In this document: positions 27,101 to 37,062 of the stretch, one piece after another
Position numbering within the stretch: position 1 is the first letter of the stretch
Layout: every line of letters starts with the position of its first letter
DNA from: Crocinitomicaceae bacterium
GTDB taxonomy: Bacteria > Bacteroidota > Bacteroidia > Flavobacteriales_D > Crocinitomicaceae
Length of the DNA: 64,000 bases
Reading direction: 5' to 3'
Assembly: GCA_022447585.1 (NCBI GenBank)
Contig: JAKVAR010000006.1
Location: 744,001-808,000 of the forward strand
Made by a program: the position numbers and the translations under genes
The notes under the pieces: generated by a model
Seen by the model: the letters and a program-made list of their open reading frames with translations, nothing else
Told to the model about the DNA's origin: nothing
Databases searched by the model: none

Positions 27101-30100
27101 CTCATAGGTATTAATGCAGGTTCTTATACCGTAATAATTACTGATGGTAATGGTTGTCAGACAACTGAAAATTATACGGTAATTAATAACGCTGGAACAT
27201 TAGCTGCAACTGCTACAATCATTCCAGAGTTGTGTACATCATCAAATGGTTCAATTAATCAAACCGTAACAGGTGGAAATGGAGTGCTCACTTATACTTG
27301 GGATTCAGGTCAGACAACACAAGATATTTCTGGGCTTAGTGCAGGAACATATGTGTGTAATATTATGGATGAAACAGGTTGTTATATAGTCAATACTTAT
27401 GTAATTGATCAGACAAGTGGAGATATTTCGTTGGTTGGCTCAAATATTACGAATGAAGTATGTGGAAATACTCAAGGTGGGATTAATATTACATTAACAG
27501 GAAATAACTTAACCTACTTGTGGAGTAATGGAGCTACAACTGAAGATGTTTCAGGATTGTCCGCTGGTAATTATACGTGTACAATTACGAATCTTCAAGG
27601 GTGTTCATATACCACACCAGTTTTCTCCGTAATTAATGCTTCAGGAACATTGAGTGTTACAACTCAATTAGTAACTGAAGAAGTTTGTGGGAATGGAAAT
27701 GGTTCAATAAATATGAATGTTTCTGGTGGTTCAATGCCATATACATACTTATGGTCTAATGGCGCAACAAACGAAGATTTAATTGGATTAACCTCCGGTA
27801 CTTATACTTTAACGGTTTCTGATGCAAATGGATGTTCAGAAAGCCACTCTATTTTTGTTGGGTCTAACTCCGGAACATTGTCTATTCAAAATGCAATAGT
27901 AACTGATGAAACTTGTGGTGATGGAACTGGTGCTATTGATGCGGTAATTACTGGAGGTTCTGCGCCACTATCTTATTCATGGTCTAATGGTGCAACAACA
28001 GAGGATATTACAGGTCTTTCAGCTGGTGTTTATGTATTAACAGTTACTGATGCTAATGGTTGTACTCAAATTCAAACGTACTTAGTAGATAATCAGGCGA
28101 ATGCAATTGCTTATACGAGTTCAATTACAAATGAGATTTGTTCAAATAATTCAGGGTCAATTGATTTAATTGTTACTGGAGGAACAGCACCATATACATA
28201 CCTATGGTCAAATGGAGCAACTACTGCTTCAATAAATGGATTATCTGCAGGTACATACTCATGCACAATCACAGATGGCTCTGGTTGTTCAGTTGTGACT
28301 TCCTCTTTCACTGTCGGTAATACGGCCAGTGGAATGAGTGGTTCTACAATTGTTACAGATGCAGCTTGTGGACCAAATGGTTCAATTGATTTAACAATAA
28401 CGGGCGGTACGGCTCCAATAAATGTTGTTTGGTCAAATGCCGCTAATACAGAAGATATTTCAGGGTTAGGTGCCGGTGTCTATATATATACTGCCACAGA
28501 TGCAAATGGTTGTGTGGTAAATGGGACAGCTATCGTTACTGAAACAAATGCTAACTTGATTTATACTTTTACTTCAACAAGTGAAGTTTGTTCTAATGGT
28601 CAAGGAGCGATTGATTTAACAATAAGTGGCGGTGCATCTCCGTACAGCTTCGCTTGGAGTGGAGGAGAGACGACAGAAGATATTTCATCTTTACCTGAAG
28701 GGACTTATTCTTGCATTATTACTGATGCCAATGGTTGTTCAATCACAACAAGTGGAATTCAAGTATCGAACTTACCAGGTAACTTGAATATTTCAAATGT
28801 CGTTGCAACAGATGAAACTTGTTCAAACGGATTTGGTTCAGTTGATATTTCAATTTCAGGAGGAACTGCACCTATTAGTTATGTTTGGTCTAATGGAACA
28901 ACAACAGAAGATATTTCAAACTTAACAGCAGGAACTTATTCTGTTGTTGTAACTGACGGTAATGGTTGTGAGGCATCAACACAAGCGGTGATTAACTCGT
29001 CTGCAGGTTCATTAGCCATAATTCAACCAATTGTAACGAATGAGAACTGTTCAAATGGTCAAGGAGGTGTGGATATTTCAATCACTGGTGAAGCTAATCC
29101 AGTGACTTACTTGTGGTCAGATGGTTCAACGGCTCAAGATGCTTCAAACCTAACAGCTGGAACCTATACGGTTACTATAACAGATGGTAATGGTTGTTCT
29201 ACAACAGGTACTTACACCGTAGCAAATACAGGCACATCTTTAGCTATAACTTCAGCTGCAATTACTGATGAGTATTGTGGTTCTGGTTCCGGTGGAATTT
29301 CAATTGCCGTTGCAGGCGGTTCTGCGCCATACAATTATTTATGGTCTGATGGATCAACGGCATCTTCAATTTCAAACCTTTCTGCAGGATCTTATTCTGT
29401 TACTGTTACGGATGCTGGAGGATGTCAAGTTACAGGGGCGTACACTGTAGCTAATAATGCCGGTAATTTAGTAATTACAGGAGTTACTTCAGATGAAAAT
29501 TGCGGAGATGGAACAGGTGCAATCGACATCACAACAACAGGAGGGAATCTACCTTTATCGTATAATTGGTCTTCTGGCCAAATCACAGAAGATTTATCTA
29601 ACTTAAATGAAGGAACATACATTATTACCGTTTCGGATAATTTTGGATGTACTTCGATCTATACAAGTGTTGTCAACAATATTTCTGGTGGTTTAGGAAT
29701 TACAGTTGATGCAACGATAGATGAAAACTGCGGTCAGTTGGATGGTGCTGTTGATGTAACTGTAGCAGGTGTTGGCATTGTATCTACAGTTTGGTCTTCT
29801 GGCCAAACGACAGAAGATATATCAGGTGTTGCTGCTGGAATGTATACGTTAACGGTGACTGATGGTAATGGTTGCACTGCTCAAGCTAATGCTACTGTGC
29901 TTAATGTTACAGGAACAATGGCTATGACATTTAGTAATGTTGGAGATGAGAACTGTCAGAATGGGCAAGGTTTTATTGATATCGAGATGTCAGCAGGATC
30001 ATATACTTATTTATGGAGTGATGGTCAAACATCACAAGATGCAATCGGATTGTCTGCAGGGGTTTATACGGTGACAATAACTGATGATTTGGGATGTGAA

Positions 30101-31771
30101 ATGATTCAAACTTTTACGGTCAATAATATAAATACAACTAATATTAATGGTTCAGGAGTTGTTACAGATGCATTCTGTACTGCTGCGAATGGTGGAGTTG
30201 ATTTAACAGTTTCAGGTGGGTTAACACCTTACACATACTTATGGGATAATGGTGAGATAACGGAGGATATAACAAACCTTACCTCGGGGACATATGTTGT
30301 TACAATAACAGATGCTGCAAACTGTTCGGTTGATCAATCAATAGTTGTTGGCTCTCAAAATTCAGGGTTAGGATTTACCAATCTTGATATTACAGATGAG
30401 TTCTGCGGTCAGGGCGATGGTGAAATCGTATACTTTACTGGAGGAACAGCGGATGACTATTATTTAGATGGTGTAAACCTCGGTGGTTGGACTGCTGATA
30501 ATTTATCTGCTGGAACTTATGTGGCTTCTATTTCCGATAACTTCGGTTGTACAGCTGACACAACAATTACTGTTGGTTCTGCTGCGTTCTTCGATGTCAC
30601 TCATACGCAAATTGACGAAACGTGTAATTCTGGAAATGCTGAAATTGATTTAACAATTGCAGGCGGTGGCCCAGGAGCTGGGACATATGATTATGCATGG
30701 AATACTGGTGCGATTACTGAAGATTTATCTGGCCTTTCGGCCGGCACATATGTGGTTACAGTGAGTACTACGGGAGGATTTAGCTGTTCTGTGGACTATT
30801 CGATAGTGATTTCTAATGTATCAACATTTGAAATTTCAGAAACAATAACAGATGAGTATTGCGGTGCTTCAGATGGGGCAATTGATCAAACTGTTGTTTC
30901 AGGGACTGGTTTAATATATAATTGGTCTCATGGCCCTACAACTGAAGATTTGTCTGCATTGACAGCAGGAAATTATTCCGTAACCATTACGGATCCGGCA
31001 CCGGGAGGATGTGTCGAAACAATGGATTACATTGTCAATGGATCGTTTAATGGAGTGGCAATCGCTGGTGTTATATCTGACGAGACTTGTTTAACTTCTA
31101 ATGGTGAAATTGATGTTACAATAACAGGAGGTTCAGGAACATATAGTTACCTTTGGGATAATTCAGCAGTTACTGAAGATATCACAGGAATATCAAATGG
31201 CTCGTATACCATTACTGTAATTGATCAAGCTGATAACTGTATGATTACTGAGACATTCACCGTTTCTAATTCAAATTCGGTATTTAATGGTTCAGGTTCG
31301 GTTACAAATGCAACATGTGCAACTTGTCAGGATGGTGAGGTTGATGTTACTCTAGCAAATTCAGGTAATACCTTTGTTTGGAGTAATGGTGAGTCTACTG
31401 AAGATTTAACAGGGTTGAATCCTGGTTCATATACGTTGACGGTAACTTCTCCAGAAGGGTGTGATACTACAATAACCTTTGAGGTTATGAATACTGCTTC
31501 ATTGGAAGAAATTGAAGCTTTAAATATCTCAATGACAATTGCACCTAATCCGGCTAAAAGTCAATTCGTAATTGATTACAAATTAATGGAGGGACAATCT
31601 GGAGAGGTTATAATTACCGATGCACTAGGAAAATTGGTTTATGTGCAGGGAATTCAAGGAGAGGATGCATTAACGATTAATTCTTCTGAATTCGCAAATG
31701 GTATGTATTTTGTTACTTTGAGGTCAAGAAGAATTACTAAGATGGAACGCTTAGTTATAACAAACAATTAA
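24113..31771 (+). CDS. giant T9SS-secreted adhesin with about 25 SprB repeats
   Basis: A 2552-residue exported protein. In order: signal peptide (ends SMAQ); a choice-of-anchor L type domain (ITVSGGQTAQQLADQL on); a Calx-beta-like segment (about residues 270-360); one SprB-like repeat; a proprotein-convertase P-type domain (about 470-640, MEHSYLGDLQIEVESP, GTWTVHVTD); then about 24 tandem SprB repeats of about 70 residues, each with C..GNGSID, YLWSNGATTEDISGLSAGTY and TDANGC; and a type A T9SS sorting domain ending in ERLVITNN. SprB of Flavobacterium johnsoniae is a mobile gliding adhesin; this protein is probably a surface adhesin. The HMA gene starts one base after its stop. Confidence 0.93.
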   Translation: MKTILNTLLLGLITSFLSTYSMAQITVSGGQTAQQLADQLAGPNITVTNAQLTGGGVASGNFSGTNTNLGFDSGVVLSTGNVTSSEGPNDETDSGENLNEPGTAQMTALVATANSFDAVTLEFDFEVQSSLIQFNYVFASEEYPEYAPPNNSGFNDVFAFYISGPGITGEENIALVPNSTSPVTINNINPVTNSQYYVDNTNGPDVQFDGFTTILEAKRSNLTPCETYHLKLVIADGGDGLYNSAVFLQENSLVQGIVDVQTQTVNADNIALEGCIPASFTFSYDDISNQDRIINYIVGGSAVNGVDYQFVDSSMTIVAGDTSATIYIDAFSDGLTEGQESIYIIYQPAACADYDTAFLYIDDAQPIDFSLDGFDLDCFEDNSGEIQVNASGGFPPYTYNVTYPDNSQTDTQLNPITGLEAGTYSVQVTDSYGCQADALVIGGVYDADTTFLPDVPNGQVVTYDAPLPIAGFDNGQVINNVNQIQQICLTMEHSYLGDLQIEVESPSGQTVILKQQNGGGSCDLGEPIATAPVDGQASSTLTDPGSGYEYCFNANPIYGTMVGESNNFTRNYTDAQGNSYTDTYLPAGSYTPFEDFSALVGSDMNGTWTVHVTDQFGLDNGYIFNWYISLVGDLPDTTVTLIQPEEIEISGFVTNSTCGGTDGAVNIDVTGAEAPYTVIWSSGQTTEDISGIAAGTYTVTVVDANGCQSEETFLVNNIGSLDITAVASATSCNGGADGAIDITVSGGTTPYVFSWDSGQTTEDISGLTAGDYIVTLQDQQGCVISELITVADAGAITIASVAVSNEECNTDNGAIDVAVTGGTGSFGFQWSNGASTEDISNLTAGTYVIDVIDGNGCTASATFPIVNDVSNCSAFCFIEIEENIASDEVCGSGNGSIDINVLNAVAPVSYSWSNGETTEDISGLSAGAYTVVVTDANNCSEVMTFVLSNNTGNLAVSGASIGEENCGNGNGSIDITVAGGAMPYAYLWSDASITEDLIGINAGSYTVIITDGNGCQTTENYTVINNAGTLAATATIIPELCTSSNGSINQTVTGGNGVLTYTWDSGQTTQDISGLSAGTYVCNIMDETGCYIVNTYVIDQTSGDISLVGSNITNEVCGNTQGGINITLTGNNLTYLWSNGATTEDVSGLSAGNYTCTITNLQGCSYTTPVFSVINASGTLSVTTQLVTEEVCGNGNGSINMNVSGGSMPYTYLWSNGATNEDLIGLTSGTYTLTVSDANGCSESHSIFVGSNSGTLSIQNAIVTDETCGDGTGAIDAVITGGSAPLSYSWSNGATTEDITGLSAGVYVLTVTDANGCTQIQTYLVDNQANAIAYTSSITNEICSNNSGSIDLIVTGGTAPYTYLWSNGATTASINGLSAGTYSCTITDGSGCSVVTSSFTVGNTASGMSGSTIVTDAACGPNGSIDLTITGGTAPINVVWSNAANTEDISGLGAGVYIYTATDANGCVVNGTAIVTETNANLIYTFTSTSEVCSNGQGAIDLTISGGASPYSFAWSGGETTEDISSLPEGTYSCIITDANGCSITTSGIQVSNLPGNLNISNVVATDETCSNGFGSVDISISGGTAPISYVWSNGTTTEDISNLTAGTYSVVVTDGNGCEASTQAVINSSAGSLAIIQPIVTNENCSNGQGGVDISITGEANPVTYLWSDGSTAQDASNLTAGTYTVTITDGNGCSTTGTYTVANTGTSLAITSAAITDEYCGSGSGGISIAVAGGSAPYNYLWSDGSTASSISNLSAGSYSVTVTDAGGCQVTGAYTVANNAGNLVITGVTSDENCGDGTGAIDITTTGGNLPLSYNWSSGQITEDLSNLNEGTYIITVSDNFGCTSIYTSVVNNISGGLGITVDATIDENCGQLDGAVDVTVAGVGIVSTVWSSGQTTEDISGVAAGMYTLTVTDGNGCTAQANATVLNVTGTMAMTFSNVGDENCQNGQGFIDIEMSAGSYTYLWSDGQTSQDAIGLSAGVYTVTITDDLGCEMIQTFTVNNINTTNINGSGVVTDAFCTAANGGVDLTVSGGLTPYTYLWDNGEITEDITNLTSGTYVVTITDAANCSVDQSIVVGSQNSGLGFTNLDITDEFCGQGDGEIVYFTGGTADDYYLDGVNLGGWTADNLSAGTYVASISDNFGCTADTTITVGSAAFFDVTHTQIDETCNSGNAEIDLTIAGGGPGAGTYDYAWNTGAITEDLSGLSAGTYVVTVSTTGGFSCSVDYSIVISNVSTFEISETITDEYCGASDGAIDQTVVSGTGLIYNWSHGPTTEDLSALTAGNYSVTITDPAPGGCVETMDYIVNGSFNGVAIAGVISDETCLTSNGEIDVTITGGSGTYSYLWDNSAVTEDITGISNGSYTITVIDQADNCMITETFTVSNSNSVFNGSGSVTNATCATCQDGEVDVTLANSGNTFVWSNGESTEDLTGLNPGSYTLTVTSPEGCDTTITFEVMNTASLEEIEALNISMTIAPNPAKSQFVIDYKLMEGQSGEVIITDALGKLVYVQGIQGEDALTINSSEFANGMYFVTLRSRRITKMERLVITNN

Positions 31772-31772
31772 A

Positions 31773-32114
31773 ATGAAAAGTATTTTATCAATATTCATGA
31801 TGTTTTTGTTGGTAGGAATGTCAAACGCCCAAGGAGGAAGAGTGACAACTGCAACAATTAAAACTTCTGCTGAGTGCGGATCTTGTAAAGAAAGGTTAGA
31901 AGATAAGCTAAACTATACTGCGGGAATAAAATATGCTGAGTTGAATCTTGAAGATAAGAATTTAACAGTTAAGTTTAATCCAAAGAAAATTTCCTTGGAT
32001 GAAATTCGAAAGGTCATTTCTTTTACAGGATATGATGCAGATAGAATTACAGCGGATCCAAAGTCCGTAGAAAAACTTCCCGCGTGCTGTAAACCAGGCG
32101 GAATGAAAAAATAA
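31773..32114 (+). CDS. exported heavy-metal-associated (HMA) domain protein
   Basis: A 113-residue protein with a signal peptide (ends SNAQ) and an HMA fold: SAECGSCKERL carries the metal-binding CxxC, followed by the beta-alpha-beta pattern (AELNLEDKNLTVKFNP). The tail has another Cys pair (ACCKPG). It probably binds copper or a similar soft metal in the periplasm. In related genomes such genes accompany HYC_CC_PP and TonB-receptor genes, which here lie upstream of the adhesin. A perfect terminator follows. Confidence 0.85.
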   Translation: MKSILSIFMMFLLVGMSNAQGGRVTTATIKTSAECGSCKERLEDKLNYTAGIKYAELNLEDKNLTVKFNPKKISLDEIRKVISFTGYDADRITADPKSVEKLPACCKPGGMKK

Positions 32115-32116
32115 AG

Positions 32117-32146
32117 AAAAAAGCGATCTGAAAGGATCGCTTTTTT
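32117..32146 (+). terminator. terminator after the HMA gene
   Basis: AAAAAAGCGATC, loop TGAAAG, GATCGCTTTTTT: a perfect 12 bp stem with a T-tract. Confidence 0.92.
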
Positions 32147-32224
32147 CTTTTATGCCACTATTTCCAATGAATGAATAGAATTAATTTTACTACTTTCGTT
32201 CTACAAATAATAAAAGGATAAAAT

Positions 32225-33481
32225 ATGTCATATTTGTTTACATCCGAGTCAGTTTCGGAAGGACATCCAGATAAAGTTGCCGATCAGGTTTCTGATGCGC
32301 TTATAGATAATTTCATGGCGTTTGACCCACAGTCAAAAGTTGCATGTGAAACATTAGTTACTACAGGCCAAGTTGTATTGGCTGGAGAAGTTAAAACAAA
32401 TACTTATTTAGACGTTCAATCAATCGCTAGAGATACTATTCGCCGCATTGGTTATACGAAGTCTGAATATATGTTCGATTCGAATTCTTGTGGTATTTTA
32501 TCAGCTATTCACGATCAATCTGACGATATTAATCAAGGTGTTGATAGAGCGAATCCGGAAGATCAAGGTGCCGGTGACCAAGGAATGATGTTTGGTTATG
32601 CAACAAAAGAAACAGAAAACTACATGCCTTTGGCTTTAGATTTGGCACACAAAATTTTAGGTGAGCTTTCTAATATTCGTAACAACCACCCTGAGCTAAT
32701 TGGATATTTAAGACCAGATGCAAAGTCTCAGGTTACTATTGAGTATTCTGACGATAACATTCCTCAAAGAATTGATACGATTGTTGTTTCAACACAGCAC
32801 GACGATTTCTCAACAGAAACAGAAATGTTGGCTAAAATTAAGTCTGACATTATCAATATCGTAATTCCACGTGTAATGGAAGGATTGTCTCCTGAAATTC
32901 AAGCATTGTTTACAGATGCAATTAAGTATCATATTAATCCAACTGGAATCTTTGTTATTGGAGGCCCTCATGGTGATACTGGTTTAACTGGAAGAAAAAT
33001 TATTGTTGATACTTACGGTGGTAAAGGTGCTCACGGAGGTGGTGCATTTTCAGGGAAGGACCCGTCTAAGGTTGACCGCTCTGCGGCATATGCAACGCGC
33101 CATATTGCTAAAAATATGGTTGCGGCCGGATTATGTGATGAGGTTTTAGTTCAGGTCTCTTATGCTATTGGTGTGGCTGAACCGTGTGGTTTATTTATTG
33201 ATACATATGGAACTTCAAAAGTGGATATCACTGATGGAGAAATGGCGAAGAAAATCTCTGAAATTTTTGATATGAGACCTTATTTCATTGAGCAACGTTT
33301 GAAATTAAGAAATCCTATTTATTCTGAAACTGCGGCTTATGGTCACATGGGACGAAAAAATGAAGTTGTAACAAAGACGTTTGCTGCTCCAGATGGAAGA
33401 ACAGTTTCGAAAGAAGTTGAATTGTTTACGTGGGAGAAGTTAGATTACGTAGATAAAATCAAAGCTAATTTTAGTCTTTAA
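32225..33481 (+). CDS. metK: S-adenosylmethionine synthase
   Basis: A 418-residue enzyme that makes S-adenosylmethionine from methionine and ATP. Signatures seen: [16 protein letters not shown] at the N-terminus (methionine and Mg site), [12 protein letters not shown] (methionine-binding loop) and [18 protein letters not shown] (phosphate-binding loop). The length is somewhat above the usual 380-400 residues. A near-consensus -7 motif, TACTTTCG, lies at 32191-32198. It is a single-gene unit between two strong terminators. Confidence 0.98.
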   Translation: MSYLFTSESVSEGHPDKVADQVSDALIDNFMAFDPQSKVACETLVTTGQVVLAGEVKTNTYLDVQSIARDTIRRIGYTKSEYMFDSNSCGILSAIHDQSDDINQGVDRANPEDQGAGDQGMMFGYATKETENYMPLALDLAHKILGELSNIRNNHPELIGYLRPDAKSQVTIEYSDDNIPQRIDTIVVSTQHDDFSTETEMLAKIKSDIINIVIPRVMEGLSPEIQALFTDAIKYHINPTGIFVIGGPHGDTGLTGRKIIVDTYGGKGAHGGGAFSGKDPSKVDRSAAYATRHIAKNMVAAGLCDEVLVQVSYAIGVAEPCGLFIDTYGTSKVDITDGEMAKKISEIFDMRPYFIEQRLKLRNPIYSETAAYGHMGRKNEVVTKTFAAPDGRTVSKEVELFTWEKLDYVDKIKANFSL

Positions 33482-33496
33482 TATCTTTTGATACAT

Positions 33497-33530
33497 AAAA
33501 AAATCCCAATCAACTAATTGGGATTTTTTT
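33497..33530 (+). terminator. metK terminator, bidirectional
   Basis: AAAAAAATCCCAAT, loop CAACTA, ATTGGGATTTTTTT: perfect 14 bp stem. It can also stop the minus-strand genes that end at 33542. Confidence 0.92.
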
Positions 33531-33541
33531 ATGCTAATTAC

Positions 33542-33676
33542 TTAATTATCTCTTTGCTCAAATGTTTCCTTTTTCTTCGCTTTAACGCGTTTAATAATGA
33601 AGTAGATGAGTAAGCCAAACATTCCAATAAAAATGAAGGCTTGAGCTATTAGAACAAGTGCGGTGAAGACTTCCAT
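33542..33676 (-). CDS. 44-residue single-pass membrane protein
   Basis: Begins MEVFTALVLIAQAFIFIGMF, continues as a hydrophobic helix and ends in a basic tail (KRVKAKKKE). Its ATG overlaps the TAA of the YbjQ-family gene (TAATG), a coupled arrangement that supports a real gene. The one-helix, positive-tail layout suits an inner-membrane accessory peptide. Function unknown. Confidence 0.6.
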   Translation of the reverse strand: MEVFTALVLIAQAFIFIGMFGLLIYFIIKRVKAKKKETFEQRDN

Positions 33677-33990
33677 TATTTTAACTTTACTGCCGTTCCA
33701 TACGCAAGTATCTCAGAAGCTCCTTGCATGATAACGCTCGTTGCGAACCTTACATTTACAATCGCATTTGCTCCCAATGAATTTGCATCAGCTTTCATTC
33801 TTTCAATTGCTTCTTCTCGAGATTGCGCTTGGAGTTTGGTGTATTCACTAATTTCGCCACCGACTATATTTTTCAATCCTGCAAATATATCTCGTCCCAC
33901 ATTTCTTGCCCGTACAGTGCTTCCTCTTGCTATACCTAAGGTTTCAATTATTTCTTTATTCGGAATTGTTTCTGTTGTTGTAATTATCAT
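33676..33990 (-). CDS. YbjQ family protein (UPF0145)
   Basis: About 104 residues with the family pattern: MIITTTETIPN, then GIARGSTVRARNVGRDI and the C-terminal ANAIVNVRFAT with LAYGTAV. Crystal structures show a pentameric fold; a heavy-metal-binding role was proposed but the function is not settled. I chose ATG at 33990, since the family begins with MIITTT; the ATG at 34020 adds a non-conserved extension. It is coupled to the downstream 44-residue membrane protein. Confidence 0.9.
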   Translation of the reverse strand: MIITTTETIPNKEIIETLGIARGSTVRARNVGRDIFAGLKNIVGGEISEYTKLQAQSREEAIERMKADANSLGANAIVNVRFATSVIMQGASEILAYGTAVKLK

Positions 33991-34096
33991 AATTTGAGTT
34001 TGTCCAAATAAGATATGCAATTTTCCTCAGATAACGCATATAAATTGCAAAAGTTGAGATAGAATTGGGATAAGTGGGTTAAATGTTGATGCAAAA

Positions 34097-34125
34097 AAAG
34101 AGTCATTCAATTTGAATGACTCTTT
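34097..34125 (-). terminator. gcvP terminator
   Basis: AAAGAGTCATTC, loop AATTT, GAATGACTCTTT, just after the gcvP stop on the minus strand. Confidence 0.85.
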
Positions 34126-34142
34126 CTTAATAATTTTTTAAC

Positions 34143-37001
34143 CTATGCTGGTTCCATGTAGTTTTCTACACTTGGACAAGTACAGATTAAATTTCGGTCT
34201 CCATAAGCATTGTCAACTCTTCTTACTGGAACCCAATATTTCCATTCTTTCAAATAAGAAACTGGATAGGCAGCTTCCTGAGGACTGTATGGATAATTCC
34301 ATTCTTGATTGATAATACAATCAGCAGTGTGAGGGGCATTTTTCAATAAGTTATTTTCATAATCAGCATTTCCATTTTCAATATCGGCTATCTCAGCTCT
34401 GATCGAAATCATTGCTTCAATGAAGCGGTCTAATTCTTCTTTATCTTCACTTTCTGTTGGCTCAACCATTAAAGTTCCAGCTACTGGGAAAGATACTGTT
34501 GGTGCATGGAAACCGTAATCGATTAATCGTTTTGCGATGTCGGCGACTTCAACATTTGCCGTTTTTTTGAATTCCCTACAATCTAAAATCATCTCGTGAG
34601 CAACTGTTCCGTTGGCCCCAGAGTATAGTATTCCATAGTGATCTCTCAACTCAGCAGCAATATAATTGGCATTTAAAATTGCAACTTCAGTTGATTCTCT
34701 CAATCCTTTTGCCCCTAACATTTTGATGTATCCATAAGAAATCAGTAGGATTAACGCAGAACCATAAGGAGCGGAAGAGATTGCTTTAATCGCTTTGTCT
34801 CCACCTGATTTAATCAATTTAGATCCAGGAAGGAATGGCGCTAAGTGAGCAGCAACTCCAATTGGTCCCATTCCAGGTCCTCCGCCTCCATGAGGAATAG
34901 CAAAAGTTTTGTGCAGGTTTAAGTGACAAACATCTGCTCCAATGTTTCCTGGATTTGTTAATCCAACTTGAGCATTCATGTTTGCACCGTCCATATATAC
35001 TTGACCACCATTATCGTGAATGATAGAGGTAATTTCATGAATTCCTTCTTCATATACGCCGTGTGTTGATGGGTAAGTAACCATTAACCCACCAAGTGTG
35101 TCTTTTAATTCTGTTGCTTTTTCGCGTAATTCATCAATGTTGATGTTTCCGTTTTCATCACATCCAGTCACTACAACTTCGAATCCTGCCATAACTGCAG
35201 AAGCAGGGTTGGTTCCGTGCGCAGATGAAGGGATAATCATCACTTTACGGTTCAGATCTCCTCTAGATTCATGATAAGCTTTTATTACCATTAATCCGGC
35301 ATATTCCCCTTGAGCTCCAGAGTTAGGCTGCAAAGACATTGCTGCAAATCCAGTTGACTCGCATAAATCTTTCTCTAATTCTCTGAACATTTCATGGTAT
35401 CCTTCTGCTTGATTTAAAGGAGCGAAGGGGTGCATGTTAGCAAATTGAGGATCCGTAATAGCCATTAATTCTGATGCTGCATTCAATTTCATGGTACAAG
35501 AACCTAACGGAATCATACTATGAACTAATGATAAGTCTTTATTTTCTAAACGCTTCAAGTAACGCATCATTTTAGATTCTGAATGGAATCTGTTAAAAGT
35601 AGGGTGCGTGAAAATAGCATCAGTTCTTAATTTGTTGGAGTCTAGAGTAGATTCAACATCGTTTGAAGTCACGGTTGTTTCTTTTCCAAGAACTTTAGCG
35701 AAGATTGATAAGATTGTATTAACATCATCAGTTGTATGAGGTTCTCCGAAGCTCATAACTAAGTCATGATCATTTAAATAGTGAAAGTTCATTCCAGCAG
35801 CTTCAGCAGCGGACTGAATTTCGTGACAAGGAACGCCTTTTACTTCAATCGTATCGAAGAACTGATCTCCTCCAAGTTCAACTCCCATTGCCTTCAATCC
35901 ATTGTATGTTTTTGATGCTAAAGAGTGAACGTGGTTTGCAATATTTTTCATTCCATCAGGACCATGATAAACTACATACATACTGGCCATTACTGCAAGT
36001 AATGCTTGTGCAGTACAAATGTTAGAAGTTGCTTTACCTCTTTTAATGTGCTGCTCTCTTGTTTGAAGTGCCATTCTTAGTGCAGTATTTTCATCCGCGT
36101 CAAGAGAAACTCCAATAATTCTTCCTGGAATGTTACGCTTAAACTCTTCTTTAGCTGAAAAGTAAGCTGCATGAGGTCCACCATAACCCATTGGTACACC
36201 AAAACGTTGAGAAGTTCCAAAAACTACGTCAGCACCTAATGAACCTGGAGATTTCAATAGTACTAAAGAAAGTATGTCAGCTCCAACTGCAACACGAACA
36301 CCTGCTTCATTCATTCTTGAAATAAATGATTCGATATTAGCGACTGCACCATTCATGTTTGGGTATTGGATAATTGAACCAAAGTACTCTTCAGTTGGAG
36401 TAAATGTATCAGGATTTCCAATGGTCAATTTAATTCCTAAGTTTTCTGCCTTACCTTGGACAACATCAATGGTTTGAGGGAATGCTTTTTCTGAAATAAA
36501 AAATTTCAATTTTCCGGCTTTAACGTCAGCTCTTGAACGCGAGTTTAAGAACATGATCATAGCCTCTGCTGCTGCAGTTCCTTCATCCAATAAAGAAGCA
36601 TTAGATAGGGGTAATCCAGTTAAATCAGAAACCATAGTTTGGAAGTTCAAAAGAGCTTCTAGACGACCTTGAGAAATTTCAGCTTGATAAGGTGTGTATG
36701 CCGTATACCATCCTGGATTCTCTAAAATATTTCTTAAAATAACTGAAGGAACAATTGTCTCATTATATCCTAGTCCGATAAAAGACTTAAAAGCTTGGTT
36801 TTTTTGACCAAGTTCTGTGATATGCGTCAAGTACTCTTGTTCAGACATGGCTTTAGTTATTGCTAACTCTCCATTTAACCTAATATGAGCAGGAATTGTT
36901 TGATCAATCAATTCATTAATGGAATTAACTCCAATTTTGGATAACATTGCGTTCTTTTCCGCTACGTTTGGTCCAATGTGTCTTTGAGAAAATTTATTCA
37001 T
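34143..37001 (-). CDS. gcvP: glycine dehydrogenase (decarboxylating), P-protein
   Basis: A 952-residue fused P-protein of the glycine cleavage system. It decarboxylates glycine using PLP and passes the aminomethyl group to lipoylated H-protein. The pyridoxal lysine lies in NLHKTFAIPHGGGGPG, with FIGLGYNET near the N-terminus and SAAPYGSA-type sequence (SSAPYGSALILL) downstream. The length is full. No gcvT or gcvH is adjacent, as is common in Bacteroidetes. A -7 motif lies 22 bases before the start and a terminator follows. Confidence 0.98.
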   Translation of the reverse strand: MNKFSQRHIGPNVAEKNAMLSKIGVNSINELIDQTIPAHIRLNGELAITKAMSEQEYLTHITELGQKNQAFKSFIGLGYNETIVPSVILRNILENPGWYTAYTPYQAEISQGRLEALLNFQTMVSDLTGLPLSNASLLDEGTAAAEAMIMFLNSRSRADVKAGKLKFFISEKAFPQTIDVVQGKAENLGIKLTIGNPDTFTPTEEYFGSIIQYPNMNGAVANIESFISRMNEAGVRVAVGADILSLVLLKSPGSLGADVVFGTSQRFGVPMGYGGPHAAYFSAKEEFKRNIPGRIIGVSLDADENTALRMALQTREQHIKRGKATSNICTAQALLAVMASMYVVYHGPDGMKNIANHVHSLASKTYNGLKAMGVELGGDQFFDTIEVKGVPCHEIQSAAEAAGMNFHYLNDHDLVMSFGEPHTTDDVNTILSIFAKVLGKETTVTSNDVESTLDSNKLRTDAIFTHPTFNRFHSESKMMRYLKRLENKDLSLVHSMIPLGSCTMKLNAASELMAITDPQFANMHPFAPLNQAEGYHEMFRELEKDLCESTGFAAMSLQPNSGAQGEYAGLMVIKAYHESRGDLNRKVMIIPSSAHGTNPASAVMAGFEVVVTGCDENGNINIDELREKATELKDTLGGLMVTYPSTHGVYEEGIHEITSIIHDNGGQVYMDGANMNAQVGLTNPGNIGADVCHLNLHKTFAIPHGGGGPGMGPIGVAAHLAPFLPGSKLIKSGGDKAIKAISSAPYGSALILLISYGYIKMLGAKGLRESTEVAILNANYIAAELRDHYGILYSGANGTVAHEMILDCREFKKTANVEVADIAKRLIDYGFHAPTVSFPVAGTLMVEPTESEDKEELDRFIEAMISIRAEIADIENGNADYENNLLKNAPHTADCIINQEWNYPYSPQEAAYPVSYLKEWKYWVPVRRVDNAYGDRNLICTCPSVENYMEPA

Positions 37002-37023
37002 TTGCCTTAGAATTATACGTGTA

Positions 37024-37031
37024 CAAATATA
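37024..37031 (-). promoter_or_regulatory. gcvP promoter -7 motif
   Basis: TATATTTG on the minus strand, exact TAnnTTTG match, giving a leader of roughly 15-20 bases. No clear -33 TTTG was seen. Confidence 0.5.
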
Positions 37032-37062
37032 CGTTGTTCTGTTTTAATAATACCTATTAATA

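Noticed and set aside
26080..31480. Regularly spaced DNA repeats that might suggest a CRISPR array
   Set aside because: The period of about 210 bases encodes degenerate SprB protein repeats; DNA copies are diverged and there are no spacers.
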